A stretch of 64,000 nucleotides of DNA. Origin: Demequina capsici (lineage in GTDB: Bacteria; Actinomycetota; Actinomycetes; Actinomycetales; Demequinaceae). Positions 22,642-31,564 of this stretch are shown here, in pieces. The notes under the pieces were generated by a model that saw nothing but the letters and a program-made list of their open reading frames with translations, made no database searches and was not told the origin of the DNA. The stretch is taken from NCBI RefSeq assembly GCF_032102965.1, contig NZ_CP134880.1, forward strand, positions 2,976,001-3,040,000, written 5' to 3'. Position 1 is the first letter of the stretch, and every line of letters begins with the position of its first letter. The translations under genes were made by a program, and so were the position numbers.

Positions 22642-25140
22642 CTAGATGAACAGCGTCGTGCCGGACTCCTGGGCCTCGCCCAGGAAGGTCGCGACGCCGG
22701 CCAGCTCCACGCCCTCGATGAGGTCGGACTGCGCCATGCCCAGCAGGTCCATCGTCATCGTGCAGCCGAGCAGGCGGGCGCCGCCGTCCTGCGCGTTCGT
22801 GATGAGCTCAGGAAGCGACTGCACGTCGTGCTTCTTCATGACGTTCTTGATCATCGCGGTGCCGGCGCCTGCCATGTGCATCTGCGACAGGGTCAGCTTC
22901 TCGGCGCCCTGAGGCATCATCATCCCGAACATCTTGTCCATCATGGACTTGTCGCGCTTGGGCGGGTCCGTCCTGCGCAGCGCGTTGAGGCCCCAGAACG
23001 TGAAGAACAGCGAGACCTCCTGGCCCATGGCCAGAGCGCCGTTCGCGATGATGAACGCTGCGATCTGCTTGTCGAGGTCACCGGAGAAGACGACCATGGA
23101 CAGCTTGTTGCCGCCGTTGCCGCCGCCCGCCGGGACGGGACCGACGCCGCCCTTGCGGAACGTGGCGACGAAGCCGGGTCCCTTGGGGTCCATCGACACG
23201 AGGGTGTGGCCGTTCTTGGATGCCCAGGCCGGTCCGTCGAGCGCGAAGCCGGGGTCGGACACGGTGACGCGGATCTCGTCGCCCGCGTTGGCCGCCTTCA
23301 TCGCGCTGGAGAGGCGCATGATCGGGCCGGGGCAGGCGAGGCCCGTGCAGTCCAGGTCGGTGGTCTGGCCGGTGGCGGCGGCCACGGCCGACGCGACGGA
23401 CACCTTCTCCGCGTAGTTCTCCATGGGCGGCTGCGCCTCGTAGCCCTCGGCGGGGTTGTCGTGCACGTGGCCGTACGTGGTCGATCCGCCCGACAGGGTC
23501 TTCACGTCGGTGAAGCCGTTCTGGACGAGGATGCGGTGAGCCAGGTAGGAGCGGAAGCCGACCGCGCAGTACAGGCGGATCGGCTGGTCCTTGTCCGTCC
23601 AGCCCTTGACGGCCTCACGGAAGTCGGCGAGCGGCACGTTCTCGGCGCCAGGCAGGTGGTGGATGCCGTACTCCTCCGGGGTGCGGACGTCCACCAGGCG
23701 GGTGCCGTCGGCCAGCGGCCACTCCTCGGCGTACCAGAGTGCGAAGTCGCCGCGGATGGTGTTCGCTGCTACGAAGCCGGCCATGTTCACGGGGTCCTTC
23801 GCGGAGCCGAACGGCGGGGCGTAGGCGAGCTCTTGGCTCTCGAGGTCGAAGACCGTGAGGCCGGCGCGGATAGCCATCGCGAACACGTCGATGCGCTTGT
23901 CCACACCGTCGAAGCCGCACACCTGCGCGCCGTAGATCGTGCCGTCCTTCGGGGAGAAGAGCAGCTTGATGTGCATCATCGCGGTGCCGGGGTAGTAGCC
24001 GGCGTGGCCGGACGGGTGCACGTGGATCACCCGGTACTCGATGCCCGCGGCGTCGAGCTGGCGCTTGGTGGCGCCGGTGCCGCCCGCGACCATGTCGAAC
24101 ACCTTGACGATCGAGGTGCCCTGCGTGGACTTGTACTCGGTGTCGCGACCGCAGATGTTCTCCGCGGCGACTCGTGCCTGGCGGTTCGCGGGGCCCGCGA
24201 GCGGTGCGAGGTACTCGCCGGGGAGAACCGGGTGTCCGGTCTCGACCGCGTCGCCTGCGGCGTAGATGTCAGGGTCGGACGTCTGCATGTGCGTGTCGAC
24301 CTTGATGCCGCCGCGCTCGCCGAGCTCGATCCCTGCGGCCTTGACCAGCTCCACGGCCGGCTTCACTCCGGCGGCCAGGATCACCAGGTCGGCCTTCAGG
24401 ACGGTGCCGGAGTTCAGCTCGACGCTGACGCGGTTGTCGCCGTCGCTGTCGGCGAGCGGCTGGAAGGCGGCCGCCGCGGTGGACAGGTGCACGTTGATGC
24501 CGCGCATGCGCAGGTGACGCTCGACGGGGGCGGCGATGTCCGCGTCGACCGGGGGAAGGATCTGCGGCGCGAGCTCGACCACGTCCACGCGGACCCCGCG
24601 GTGGTGGAGGTTCTCCGCCATCTCCAGGCCGATGTACCCGGCGCCGACGACGACGGCGGTGACCACCCCGCGCCTGCCTGCCTTCTGGGCGGCGAGCGCG
24701 GCGTCGAGCCGGGTCTTGATCTTGTCCATGTCGCCGATGCGGCGCAGGACCTCGACGGCGGGGTGGTCGATGCCGGGCAGCGGAGGGCGGACGGCCTCGG
24801 CGCCCATGCACAGCGCGAGCTTGTCGTAGGACTCGGTGTACTCGCGGCCGGTGTCGACCTCCTTCACGGAGACCGTCTTGGCCTTGCGGTCGATGGAGAC
24901 CACCTCGGTGGCGATCCGCACGTCGATGTTGAGCGACTCGCGCAGGCTCTCGGGTGTCTGCAGCAGCAGCCTGGAGCGCTCGGAGATGACCTCGCCCACG
25001 TGGTACGGCAGGCCGCAGTTGGCGAAGGAGACGTGGTGGCCCCGTTCGAAGACGACGATCTCCGCCGTCTCGTCGAGCCGCCGCGCCCTGGCAGCGGTGG
25101 ATGCTCCGGCGGCGACTCCGCCGACGACGACAAGCTTCAT
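22642..25140 (-). CDS. CoA-disulfide/persulfide reductase fused to rhodanese, TusA and DsrE domains
   Basis: An 832-residue four-domain sulfur-handling enzyme. Residues 1-450 are an FAD/NAD(P)H disulfide reductase with GGVAAGAS and the single redox cysteine of CoADR (SFANCGLPY, Cys42). Residues ~475-560 are a rhodanese domain with active Cys525 (LYCAVGFRS). Residues ~593-665 are TusA-like with CPGP (Cys603). Residues ~678-832 are DsrE/DsrF-like with Cys793 (LLGCTMTMD). All four cysteines are present, so sulfane sulfur could be relayed along one chain. The ATG at 25140 has GGGAGG 10 bases upstream; the ATG at 25149 overlaps that site. Known relatives act in persulfide detoxification. Confidence 0.9.
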   Translation of the reverse strand: MKLVVVGGVAAGASTAARARRLDETAEIVVFERGHHVSFANCGLPYHVGEVISERSRLLLQTPESLRESLNIDVRIATEVVSIDRKAKTVSVKEVDTGREYTESYDKLALCMGAEAVRPPLPGIDHPAVEVLRRIGDMDKIKTRLDAALAAQKAGRRGVVTAVVVGAGYIGLEMAENLHHRGVRVDVVELAPQILPPVDADIAAPVERHLRMRGINVHLSTAAAAFQPLADSDGDNRVSVELNSGTVLKADLVILAAGVKPAVELVKAAGIELGERGGIKVDTHMQTSDPDIYAAGDAVETGHPVLPGEYLAPLAGPANRQARVAAENICGRDTEYKSTQGTSIVKVFDMVAGGTGATKRQLDAAGIEYRVIHVHPSGHAGYYPGTAMMHIKLLFSPKDGTIYGAQVCGFDGVDKRIDVFAMAIRAGLTVFDLESQELAYAPPFGSAKDPVNMAGFVAANTIRGDFALWYAEEWPLADGTRLVDVRTPEEYGIHHLPGAENVPLADFREAVKGWTDKDQPIRLYCAVGFRSYLAHRILVQNGFTDVKTLSGGSTTYGHVHDNPAEGYEAQPPMENYAEKVSVASAVAAATGQTTDLDCTGLACPGPIMRLSSAMKAANAGDEIRVTVSDPGFALDGPAWASKNGHTLVSMDPKGPGFVATFRKGGVGPVPAGGGNGGNKLSMVVFSGDLDKQIAAFIIANGALAMGQEVSLFFTFWGLNALRRTDPPKRDKSMMDKMFGMMMPQGAEKLTLSQMHMAGAGTAMIKNVMKKHDVQSLPELITNAQDGGARLLGCTMTMDLLGMAQSDLIEGVELAGVATFLGEAQESGTTLFI

Positions 25141-25147
25141 GATTCCC

Positions 25148-25163
25148 ATACCTCCCGGGGTAT
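25148..25163. promoter_or_regulatory. CsoR/CstR-like operator
   Basis: ATACCTCCCGGGGTAT has ATACC/GGTAT arms around a G/C-rich centre, the architecture known for CsoR-family sites (copper-sensing CsoR, persulfide-sensing CstR). It covers the ribosome-binding site of the persulfide-reductase fusion. No CsoR/CstR gene is in the window, so the regulator would act in trans. Confidence 0.6.
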
Positions 25164-25347
25164 TTGTCCTGCAAGAAGGCTAGGCCATGCCCCCACGGGC
25201 ATGCCTGGGTCCTTGGTCACCGCACCTCCCCCGGGGTGGAGGCGTCGTGTCCAGCATGCCGCGCATGGGGGCGTGCCGCACGGTGAGCGGGGGTGGTCGA
25301 CTGCACGGCTACGAGGTATTTCGTGAGGTACGTCGCGCGTCCGCGCG

Positions 25348-25365
25348 TTAGATTTGAGTAACTAA
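25348..25365. promoter_or_regulatory. Candidate Fur/PerR operator
   Basis: TTAGATTTGAGTAACTAA is an imperfect AT-rich palindrome (TTAG...CTAA) 24 bases before the Fur-family start. Fur-family genes are commonly autoregulated through such sites next to catalase genes. Confidence 0.5.
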
Positions 25366-25389
25366 AAAGAAACCTGTACGCTGACATGC

Positions 25390-25827
25390 ATGATGACCGA
25401 CGCGCGATCTATGCTGGCTGACGCCGGTCTGCGCATCACGGCTCCGCGCGTCGCGGTCATCGATGTGCTCGCCGGCAACCCCCATGCCGCCGCGGACGCC
25501 GTCTTCGCGAAGGTCGCCGAGACCCTTCCGCGCACGTCGCTGCAGGCCGTCTACAACGTCCTCGGCGACCTCACCACGCGAGGCCTCGCGCGACGCATCG
25601 AACCTGCCGGCTCCCCCGCTCGCTACGAGCTCAGGGTCGGCGACAACCACCACCACGTCGTCTGCACCTCGTGCGGCAAGGTCGAGGACGTCGACTGCGT
25701 GGTCGGACATGCACCCTGCCTGGTCCCCGACCAGACTCACGATTTCGCGATCGTCGAGGCCGAGGTCACCTTCTGGGGCGTCTGCAAGGCATGCCGTCAG
25801 GCTGTCGAAGCCGACCCCCTCCCGTAG
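25390..25827 (+). CDS. Fur-family regulator, PerR/FurA-like
   Basis: A 145-residue metalloregulator. The N-terminal winged helix is [34 protein letters not shown]; the dimerisation domain contains [10 protein letters not shown] and CKAC, the structural zinc cysteines. Located 37 bases before katA, it probably represses the catalase until peroxide oxidises its regulatory metal site, as in PerR/FurA-catalase pairs. ATG codons at 25390 and 25393 are both possible. It could instead sense iron, but context favours peroxide. Confidence 0.88.
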   Translation: MMTDARSMLADAGLRITAPRVAVIDVLAGNPHAAADAVFAKVAETLPRTSLQAVYNVLGDLTTRGLARRIEPAGSPARYELRVGDNHHHVVCTSCGKVEDVDCVVGHAPCLVPDQTHDFAIVEAEVTFWGVCKACRQAVEADPLP

Positions 25828-25864
25828 CACCGTCCCCGCCAACCATGAAGGAGGTCCGCCAGCC

Positions 25865-27334
25865 ATGACGGACAAGTTCACCACGACCAACTCCGGCGCG
25901 CCGGTCGCGTCGGACCAGCACTCGCAGACCGTCGGGAACAACGGCGTCACCGCGCTCACCGACCACTACCTGGTCGAGAAGCTCGCACAGTTCAACCGTG
26001 AGCGCGTCCCCGAGCGCGTGGTCCACGCCAAGGGCGGCGGCGCGTTCGGCACGTTCACCACGACGAACCCCGAGATCGCCAGGTACACCCGCGCCGCGCT
26101 GTTCCAGCAGGGCGTCCAGACCGAGATGCTCGCGCGCTTCTCGACGGTCGCGGGCGAGTCCGGGTCACCCGACACGTGGCGCGACCCGCGCGGCTTCGCG
26201 CTGAAGTTCTACACCACCGAGGGCAACTACGACCTGGTCGGCAACAACACCCCGGTCTTCTTCATCCGCGACGGCATCAAGTTCCCCGACTTCATCCGCT
26301 CCCAGAAGCGCCTTCCCGGTACGCACCTGCGCGACAACGACATGCAGTGGGACTTCTGGTCGCTGCAGCCGGAGTCGGCACACCAGGTGACCTGGCTCAT
26401 GGGCGAGCGCGGCCTGCCGAACTCGTGGCGCGAGATGAACGGCTACGGCTCGCACACCTACCAGTGGATCAACGCCGCCGGCGAGCGGTTCTGGGTGAAG
26501 TACCACTTCATCTCCCAGCAGGGCGTCCACGGCCTCACTAACGACAAGGCCGCCGAGCTCGCCGGTTCCGACGCCGACGTCCACATCCGTGACCTCTACA
26601 CGCACATCGAGGACGGCGACTTCCCGCGCTGGACCCTCAAGGTCCAGGTGATGCCGTACGAGGACGCGAAGACCTACCGCTTCAACCCGTTCGACCTCAC
26701 CAAGGTGTGGCCGCACGCGGACTACCCGCTCATCGAGGTGGGGATCATGGAGCTCAACCGCAACCCGGAGAACTACTTCGCGCAGATCGAGCAGGCCACG
26801 TTCGCGCCGAGCAACTTCGTGCCCGGAATCGGCGCCTCCCCTGACAAGATGCTGATGGCCCGCATCTTCAGCTACGCGGACGCGCACCGCTACCGCGTGG
26901 GCACCAACCACGCCGACCTTCCGGTCAACCAGCCCAAGAACGCCGACGCGCACGGCCACTCCTACGCGAAGGACGGGTCCATGCGCTACTCCTTCGCCTC
27001 GGCCGACACCCCGGTCTACGCGCCCAACTCGAAGGGCGGCGCGCATGCCGACCCCGAGCGTGCAGGCGATGCGGGCAACTGGGAGTCGGACGGCACGCTG
27101 GTGCGGTCCGCCGCGACCCTGCACCCCGAGGACGACGACTTCGGTCAGGCGGGCACGCTGTACCGCGAGGTCTTCACGGAGGCGCAGAAGGCGGCCTTCC
27201 TCGAGACGATCACCGGACACGTGGGCGGCGTGAAGAGCGGCGACATCCGTGAGCGCGCGATCCAGTACTGGACCAGCGTGGACGGCGACCTCGGCGCTGC
27301 GCTGCGCGCCAACATCGCGCCGATCCCGGCGTAG
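25865..27334 (+). CDS. katA: Monofunctional haem catalase
   Basis: Converts hydrogen peroxide to water and oxygen. The 489-residue length fits small-subunit clade 3 catalases. Catalytic His54 is in [12 protein letters not shown], the active-site Asn in GNNTPVFF, and the proximal haem Tyr in [22 protein letters not shown] precedes the ATG by 9 bases, a strong site consistent with high expression. It follows the Fur-family gene by 37 bases and is followed by a strong hairpin. No signal peptide; cytoplasmic. Confidence 0.96.
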   Translation: MTDKFTTTNSGAPVASDQHSQTVGNNGVTALTDHYLVEKLAQFNRERVPERVVHAKGGGAFGTFTTTNPEIARYTRAALFQQGVQTEMLARFSTVAGESGSPDTWRDPRGFALKFYTTEGNYDLVGNNTPVFFIRDGIKFPDFIRSQKRLPGTHLRDNDMQWDFWSLQPESAHQVTWLMGERGLPNSWREMNGYGSHTYQWINAAGERFWVKYHFISQQGVHGLTNDKAAELAGSDADVHIRDLYTHIEDGDFPRWTLKVQVMPYEDAKTYRFNPFDLTKVWPHADYPLIEVGIMELNRNPENYFAQIEQATFAPSNFVPGIGASPDKMLMARIFSYADAHRYRVGTNHADLPVNQPKNADAHGHSYAKDGSMRYSFASADTPVYAPNSKGGAHADPERAGDAGNWESDGTLVRSAATLHPEDDDFGQAGTLYREVFTEAQKAAFLETITGHVGGVKSGDIRERAIQYWTSVDGDLGAALRANIAPIPA

Positions 27335-27344
27335 CGACCGACTC

Positions 27345-27382
27345 AAGGGCGGGTGCCTGGCGAGAGCCACGCGCCCGCCCTT
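27345..27382 (+). terminator. Terminator after katA
   Basis: AAGGGCGGG / CCCGCCCTT outer stem with an inner TGGC-GAGA-GCCA hairpin, beginning 11 bases after the katA stop and followed by CGTCG. Confidence 0.75.
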
Positions 27383-27413
27383 CGTCGTGCCCGGGTCCCT
27401 GCGCTGACGGTGC

Positions 27414-27492
27414 GAACCAATCTGAATCCCGACACCCCGGCCGGAGGCTTCATCCGGGCCTCACGTCGGGGTGTCGCCGCTGAGATTGGTTC
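27414..27492. repeat. Long near-perfect inverted repeat
   Basis: Two 26-base arms (27414-27439 and 27467-27492) match except for a central 6-base block: outer GAACCAATCT/AGATTGGTTC and inner CGACACCCCG/CGGGGTGTCG pair perfectly. The 27-base loop has its own weak GGCC-stem. It could be a palindromic mobile repeat or a structured leader; no protein is encoded. Confidence 0.8.
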
Positions 27493-27503
27493 AAAGTGTC
27501 GGG

Positions 27504-27571
27504 ACGATGCGGCGGTGGGGACGATGCGGCGGTGGGGACGATGCGGCGGTGGGGACGATGCGGCGGTGGGG
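27504..27571 (+). repeat. Four tandem 17-bp repeats
   Basis: ACGATGCGGCGGTGGGG is repeated four times exactly and is followed by a degenerate fifth copy. It directly follows the inverted repeat, in the leader region of the SulP gene. Period 17 is not a multiple of 3, which argues against a coding repeat. Confidence 0.9.
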
Positions 27572-27741
27572 ACGACGCTGCGGTCGCCCGGGGTGTGGGG
27601 CGCGGCACCTTCGTGGGTGGTCTCCGAGCGTGTCGGGTAGCCTGGGCTGCGGCCACGGCGGGCCTCCCCTTCCTCGCACACGCGGCCGCGTGTGCCCGCT
27701 CCTGCCCGGCCGACGCCGTCCTCGTCCCCTTGGAGTCCCCC

Positions 27742-29289
27742 ATGAGCCCGTCCACGCCGCGCACCGCCACGCCCACGGGAGTCCCCGAGGCGACCTCTGG
27801 AGGAGGCTCTCCATGGGACCCCCGCTCATGGCAGCGGCCGGCATGGCTGAGCCCCCGGGTGGCGCGCGTGGAGCTGCTGTCCGGACTGGTGGTCGCGCTG
27901 GCGCTGATCCCCGAGGCGATCTCGTTCTCGATCATCGCGGGAGTCGACCCCAGGGTCGGCCTCTTCGCCTCCTTCACGATGGCGATCGCGATCGCGGTCC
28001 TGGGCGGACGACCCGCCATGATCTCGGCCGCGACCGCGTCCGTGGCGCTCGTCGTCGCCCCTCTTGCCCGCGACCACGGCCTCGACTACCTGGTCGCCGC
28101 CGTGATCCTCGGCGGGATCTTCCAGGTGGTGCTCGCGGTGCTCGGTGTTGCGCGGCTCATGCGGTTCATCCCGCGCTCCGTGATGCTCGGGTTCGTCAAC
28201 GCGCTCGCCATCCTCATCTTCACCGCGCAGCTGCCGCACCTCACGTCCGTGCCGTGGATCGTCTACCCGCTCGTCGGCCTCGCGCTGGCGATCATCACGT
28301 TCCTTCCCCGCCTCACGACGGTCGTCCCCGCGCCGCTGGTCGCGATCGTGGTGCTCACCCTGCTGACCGTGGGCGCGGGCATCGCGGTGCCCACCGTCGG
28401 CGACGAGGGTGCGCTGCCCGACGGACTGCCGTCCCTGCTCCTCCCGAACGTGCCGTTCAGCATCGAGACGCTGCGGATCATCGCGCCGTACGCGCTCGGA
28501 GTGGCGCTCGTCGGCCTGCTCGAGTCGCTGCTCACGGCCAAGCTCGTGGACGACGTGACGGACACCCACTCCGACAAGACCCGCGAGGCGTGGGGACAGG
28601 GTGCCGCGAACATCATCACGGGTCTGTTCGGAGGCATGGGTGGCTGCGCCATGATCGGGCAGACCATGATCAACGTGAAGGTGGGGCGGGCGCGCACCCG
28701 TCTGTCCACGTTCGCCGCCGGGGTCTTCCTCCTGATCCTGATCCTGGCGCTCGGCGACCTGGTGGCCCTCATCCCCATGGCGGCGCTCGTCGCGGTCATG
28801 ATCTTCGTGGCGTGGGCCACGTTCGACTGGCACTCGATCCGCCCGTCCACCCTCAGGCGCATGCCTCGCTCCGAGACCGCGGTGATGCTCGTGACCGTCG
28901 CGATCGTCGTCGTGACCCACAACCTCGCCTACGGCGTCGTCGCCGGCGTGGTGCTCGCGTCGGTCCTGTTCGCCAGGCGAGTGGCGCACGTCGCGGAGGT
29001 GACCGGCGGGGACGTCGTCGACGGCGTGCGCACCTACACCGTCACCGGAGAGCTGTTCTTCGCGTCGTCCAACGACCTCTACAGCCAGTTCGACTACGCG
29101 GGCGACCCCCGCGCCGTGGTGATCGACATGACCGACAGCCACGTGTGGGACGCCTCCACCGTGGCCGCGCTCGACTCGATCGAGCACAAGTACGCCATGC
29201 ACGGGAAGTCGGTGGACATCGTGGGCCTCAACGCTGCCTCCCAACGGTTCCACGGCAGGATCTCCGGTCACCTGGGCGCAGGGACCTGA
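27742..29289 (+). CDS. SulP-family anion transporter with STAS domain
   Basis: A 515-residue inner-membrane transporter of sulfate/bicarbonate-type anions. About 10-12 hydrophobic segments begin at VELLSGLVVALALIPEAISFSIIAGVDPRVGL (SulP signature region). A cytoplasmic STAS domain is at the C-terminus, with VVIDMTDSHVWDASTVAALD. The start at 27742 has GGAG 7 bases upstream and removes a spurious extension through the tandem repeats. Substrate (sulfate, bicarbonate or other) is undetermined; the sulfur-related gene 2.6 kb upstream is suggestive only. Confidence 0.9.
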   Translation: MSPSTPRTATPTGVPEATSGGGSPWDPRSWQRPAWLSPRVARVELLSGLVVALALIPEAISFSIIAGVDPRVGLFASFTMAIAIAVLGGRPAMISAATASVALVVAPLARDHGLDYLVAAVILGGIFQVVLAVLGVARLMRFIPRSVMLGFVNALAILIFTAQLPHLTSVPWIVYPLVGLALAIITFLPRLTTVVPAPLVAIVVLTLLTVGAGIAVPTVGDEGALPDGLPSLLLPNVPFSIETLRIIAPYALGVALVGLLESLLTAKLVDDVTDTHSDKTREAWGQGAANIITGLFGGMGGCAMIGQTMINVKVGRARTRLSTFAAGVFLLILILALGDLVALIPMAALVAVMIFVAWATFDWHSIRPSTLRRMPRSETAVMLVTVAIVVVTHNLAYGVVAGVVLASVLFARRVAHVAEVTGGDVVDGVRTYTVTGELFFASSNDLYSQFDYAGDPRAVVIDMTDSHVWDASTVAALDSIEHKYAMHGKSVDIVGLNAASQRFHGRISGHLGAGT

Positions 29290-29477
29290 CGCGACGGCCA
29301 CGAACCGGCCCCGCCGGCGTCCGTCACCGCGTGAACCGGGCATGGCAACCCTGCGGAGCCCCTGCGCGTTGGACCCTCAGGGGTTGGCCTGCGGTGGAGG
29401 GATGCGTGCCGCCCTTGCGCCCCTCAAGTAACCTTGTGCGAGGGGTCGGACATTCTGCCGTCCCAGGAGGAGATTTC

Positions 29478-30284
29478 ATGAACGCGGACGACCGCGCCAC
29501 GCAGGCCCCGACCGGCAACACCTTCACGCCGCAGCCGGCGACGGGGGCCACGCCAGCAGTCGCTCCCACCTCGGGTGCCACGCCCCAGCGCACCTCGCTC
29601 CGTTCTGGTCAGATCCCCACGCGTCCCGTCACCGGCGAGACCCCGGTGGCCCCGGCACGCACCTCCGCTCCCGTCTTCGCACCCACCACCGGCGCGAACC
29701 CCACCGTGACTCCCACCAGCCCCTTCGCACCCACCACCGGAGCGAACCCCACCGTCGGCGCCGCGCCGGTGACCGGCGCCACCCGGACCGTGCCGGCCGC
29801 CGCCCCCGCTGAGGAGCCCGGGAAGGTCGAGTCCGCGTTCGGCAAGATCAAGGCCGCCGCGGTGCGCACCAAGGACGACATGATGTCGGCAGACCCGATC
29901 GCCGCGTCGAACAAGAAGGGCGGGCCCCGCAAGGTGCGCGTCCTCGTGTCCCGCATCGATCCGTGGTCCGCGTTGAAGATCGGGTTCCTGCTGTCGATCG
30001 CGGCCGGCATCATGCTGGTCGTCGCGGTGTTCGTGCTGTGGACCGTCCTCAACCAGATGGGCGTATGGACGCTGGTCAACGACTGGATCCTCAAGCTGTT
30101 CCCCGAGGACACCAAGCTGGACCTGATGTCGTTCTTCGACAAGAACAAGATCATGGCGGCCACCACGCTCATCGCGGTCGTCAACGTCGTGCTCCTCACC
30201 GCGCTGTCCACGATCTCGGCGTTCCTGTACAACGTCATCTCGTCCGTCGTCGGAGGGTTCTACGTGACCCTCACCGACGACTGA
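29478..30284 (+). CDS. DUF3566 transmembrane protein
   Basis: A 268-residue protein. The first ~115 residues are Pro/Thr/Ala-rich with repeated TGATP, PTTGANPTV units and are probably disordered. Residues ~155-268 hold the DUF3566 domain with two membrane helices (IGFLLSIAAGIMLVVAVFVLW and TTLIAVVNVVLLTALSTISAF). In many actinobacteria this gene directly follows gyrA and precedes tRNA-Ile. Here it is 22 kb from gyrA. AGGAGGAG lies 5 bases before the ATG. Function unknown. Confidence 0.88.
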   Translation: MNADDRATQAPTGNTFTPQPATGATPAVAPTSGATPQRTSLRSGQIPTRPVTGETPVAPARTSAPVFAPTTGANPTVTPTSPFAPTTGANPTVGAAPVTGATRTVPAAAPAEEPGKVESAFGKIKAAAVRTKDDMMSADPIAASNKKGGPRKVRVLVSRIDPWSALKIGFLLSIAAGIMLVVAVFVLWTVLNQMGVWTLVNDWILKLFPEDTKLDLMSFFDKNKIMAATTLIAVVNVVLLTALSTISAFLYNVISSVVGGFYVTLTDD

Positions 30285-30384
30285 CGTACGTCGTACAGCC
30301 GCCGCGGGTCGGGGCGTGAGGCCGGTTTGGAAACGCCGCCCGGCATGCGGTATGGTTTATCGCCGCGGCCAAGCCGCGGTGAAC

Positions 30385-30458
30385 GGGCCCATAGCTCAGG
30401 CGGTTAGAGCGCTTCGCTGATAACGAAGAGGTCGGAGGTTCAAGTCCTCCTGGGCCCA
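30385..30458 (+). tRNA. tRNA-Ile (GAT anticodon)
   Basis: 74-nt cloverleaf with acceptor stem GGGCCCA/TGGGCCC, anticodon loop CTGATAA and T arm GGAGG-TTCAAGT-CCTCC. CCA is not encoded (ACGG follows the acceptor stem). Confidence 0.95.
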
Positions 30459-30558
30459 CGGAAGGCGACCGGAAGGTCGCGACGGATGAAGGACGATGCG
30501 GTGATCCGCTCCCTACCGGCCATCCGGATCCCGTGAGAAACTGGGATCACATCCACCA

Positions 30559-30631
30559 GGGGCCTTGGCGCAATTGGTAGCGCACCTGCTTTGCAAGCAG
30601 GGGGTTAGGGGTTCGAGTCCCCTAGGCTCCA
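30559..30631 (+). tRNA. tRNA-Ala (TGC anticodon), integration target
   Basis: 73-nt cloverleaf: acceptor GGGGCCT/AGGCTCC, anticodon loop TTTGCAA, T arm AGGGG-TTCGAGT-CCCCT. The 3' half from 30598 is element-derived and duplicated at 53710. Downstream bases here read ACTT, while the displaced copy reads ACCA, so the original gene encoded CCA and the rebuilt one does not; CCA must now be added by nucleotidyltransferase. Confidence 0.95.
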
Positions 30632-30632
30632 C
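30598..30632 (+). repeat. attL core (35-bp direct repeat)
   Basis: Identical to 53710-53744; covers the anticodon-stem 3' side, T arm, acceptor 3' strand and discriminator plus one base. The flanks differ on both sides (G versus A before, T versus C after). Confidence 0.95.
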
Positions 30633-30635
30633 TTA

Positions 30636-30699
30636 TTGCCTGGTAGATAGGCAAATGGCTGATCACCCGGAGACGGACTGCACGTTCTCTACACGAACT
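30636..30699. promoter_or_regulatory. Left arm-type integrase sites
   Basis: CCTGGTAGATAG (30639-30650), within a small TTGCCT/AGGCAA inverted repeat (30636-30654), and CACGTTCTCTACACGAACT (30681-30699) have near-identical partners at 53641 and 53564 beside the right core. In the excised circle they would flank the core on both sides, as integrase/excisionase arm sites do. Confidence 0.6.
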
Positions 30700-30828
30700 G
30701 CCGACACGCACATGCGTTGCTAGGACCATGTGTTCAACGACGCTGTCGCGACGCAACGCCGAGTTTGCGGACCAGATGAGTCGTCTCGGAAGCGGTTTGC
30801 CATGTCCAAGCGCGGCGGTTCAACTCGG

Positions 30829-31392
30829 CTACTCGTCCTCGCCGACATTCCCAAGGCCAAGTCGGATGCGCAGGTCTTGTGCCGCAGCGTTGCTGAAGTC
30901 AACCGGGTATAGCCAAGCGGTCTGGAATTCGTCGACGGTGGTTGCCTTGGCAACGCCCGCGTAGAACGCGATGTCGTCAGCGGTGTCAGTCACAATCGTG
31001 TCGACGTACGGCTGCAGATCATCTGGCCATTCCGCTGTGAGCATCGCGTCGACGAAGGCTCGATTCGCGTCTTCCCACGTCGCCGAGATCTCGGTAAGTG
31101 TTTCCCAATCGCTAGCGTCTACCGCGGCGTCCCATGCGTCCTTCTTTGCGAGGATCGCCTCATTGACTGGTCGAACGATGTCGAGGTACTGCTGGCCCGC
31201 TTCTTCCAAGGTGATCTCAACTTCGACTGCCGCAGGGGCAGGACTGGCGCTGGCAGTGGCGACCTCATCAACGGCTACCAACTCGTGCGCGGCCGCAGTC
31301 GGACTACCGCTAGGTGAATCGGTGGCGGTCGGTGCGCTGCAGGCTCCCAGTAGTAGCGCGCCCCCAGCGAGCACAACGAGTTGCTTGTTCAT
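30829..31392 (-). CDS. Putative lipoprotein of unknown function
   Basis: A 187-residue protein with a lipoprotein signal peptide (MNKQLVVLAGGALLLGAC, lipid Cys18), a Ser/Thr/Ala-rich spacer to about residue 60, and a helical domain (EEAGQQYLDIVRPVNEAILAKKDAWDAAV). It is probably on the outer face of the membrane. GGGGGAG precedes the ATG. It is the first element gene inside attL and points toward the tRNA. I recognise no family. Surface exclusion or an adhesive role would be guesses. Confidence 0.75.
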   Translation of the reverse strand: MNKQLVVLAGGALLLGACSAPTATDSPSGSPTAAAHELVAVDEVATASASPAPAAVEVEITLEEAGQQYLDIVRPVNEAILAKKDAWDAAVDASDWETLTEISATWEDANRAFVDAMLTAEWPDDLQPYVDTIVTDTADDIAFYAGVAKATTVDEFQTAWLYPVDFSNAAAQDLRIRLGLGNVGEDE

Positions 31393-31564
31393 ATCTCCCC
31401 CAGAAACGTGCTGACACCCCAGTCGCTTCGCATTATTGCGAATATCGGGCCGTTTAGCGCGCCGAACTGCCACTGCGCCGTGAGTTATTCAGGTCGCGAC
31501 ACCGAGGTCGGACACACAGGCCAGTTGACGACGTGCGCAAGAATGTCGTTCGGGGGTGCCGGGG

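Noticed and set aside
27504-27571. Tandem repeats considered as a CRISPR array
   Set aside because: Repeats are contiguous 17-mers with no spacers, and no cas genes are present.
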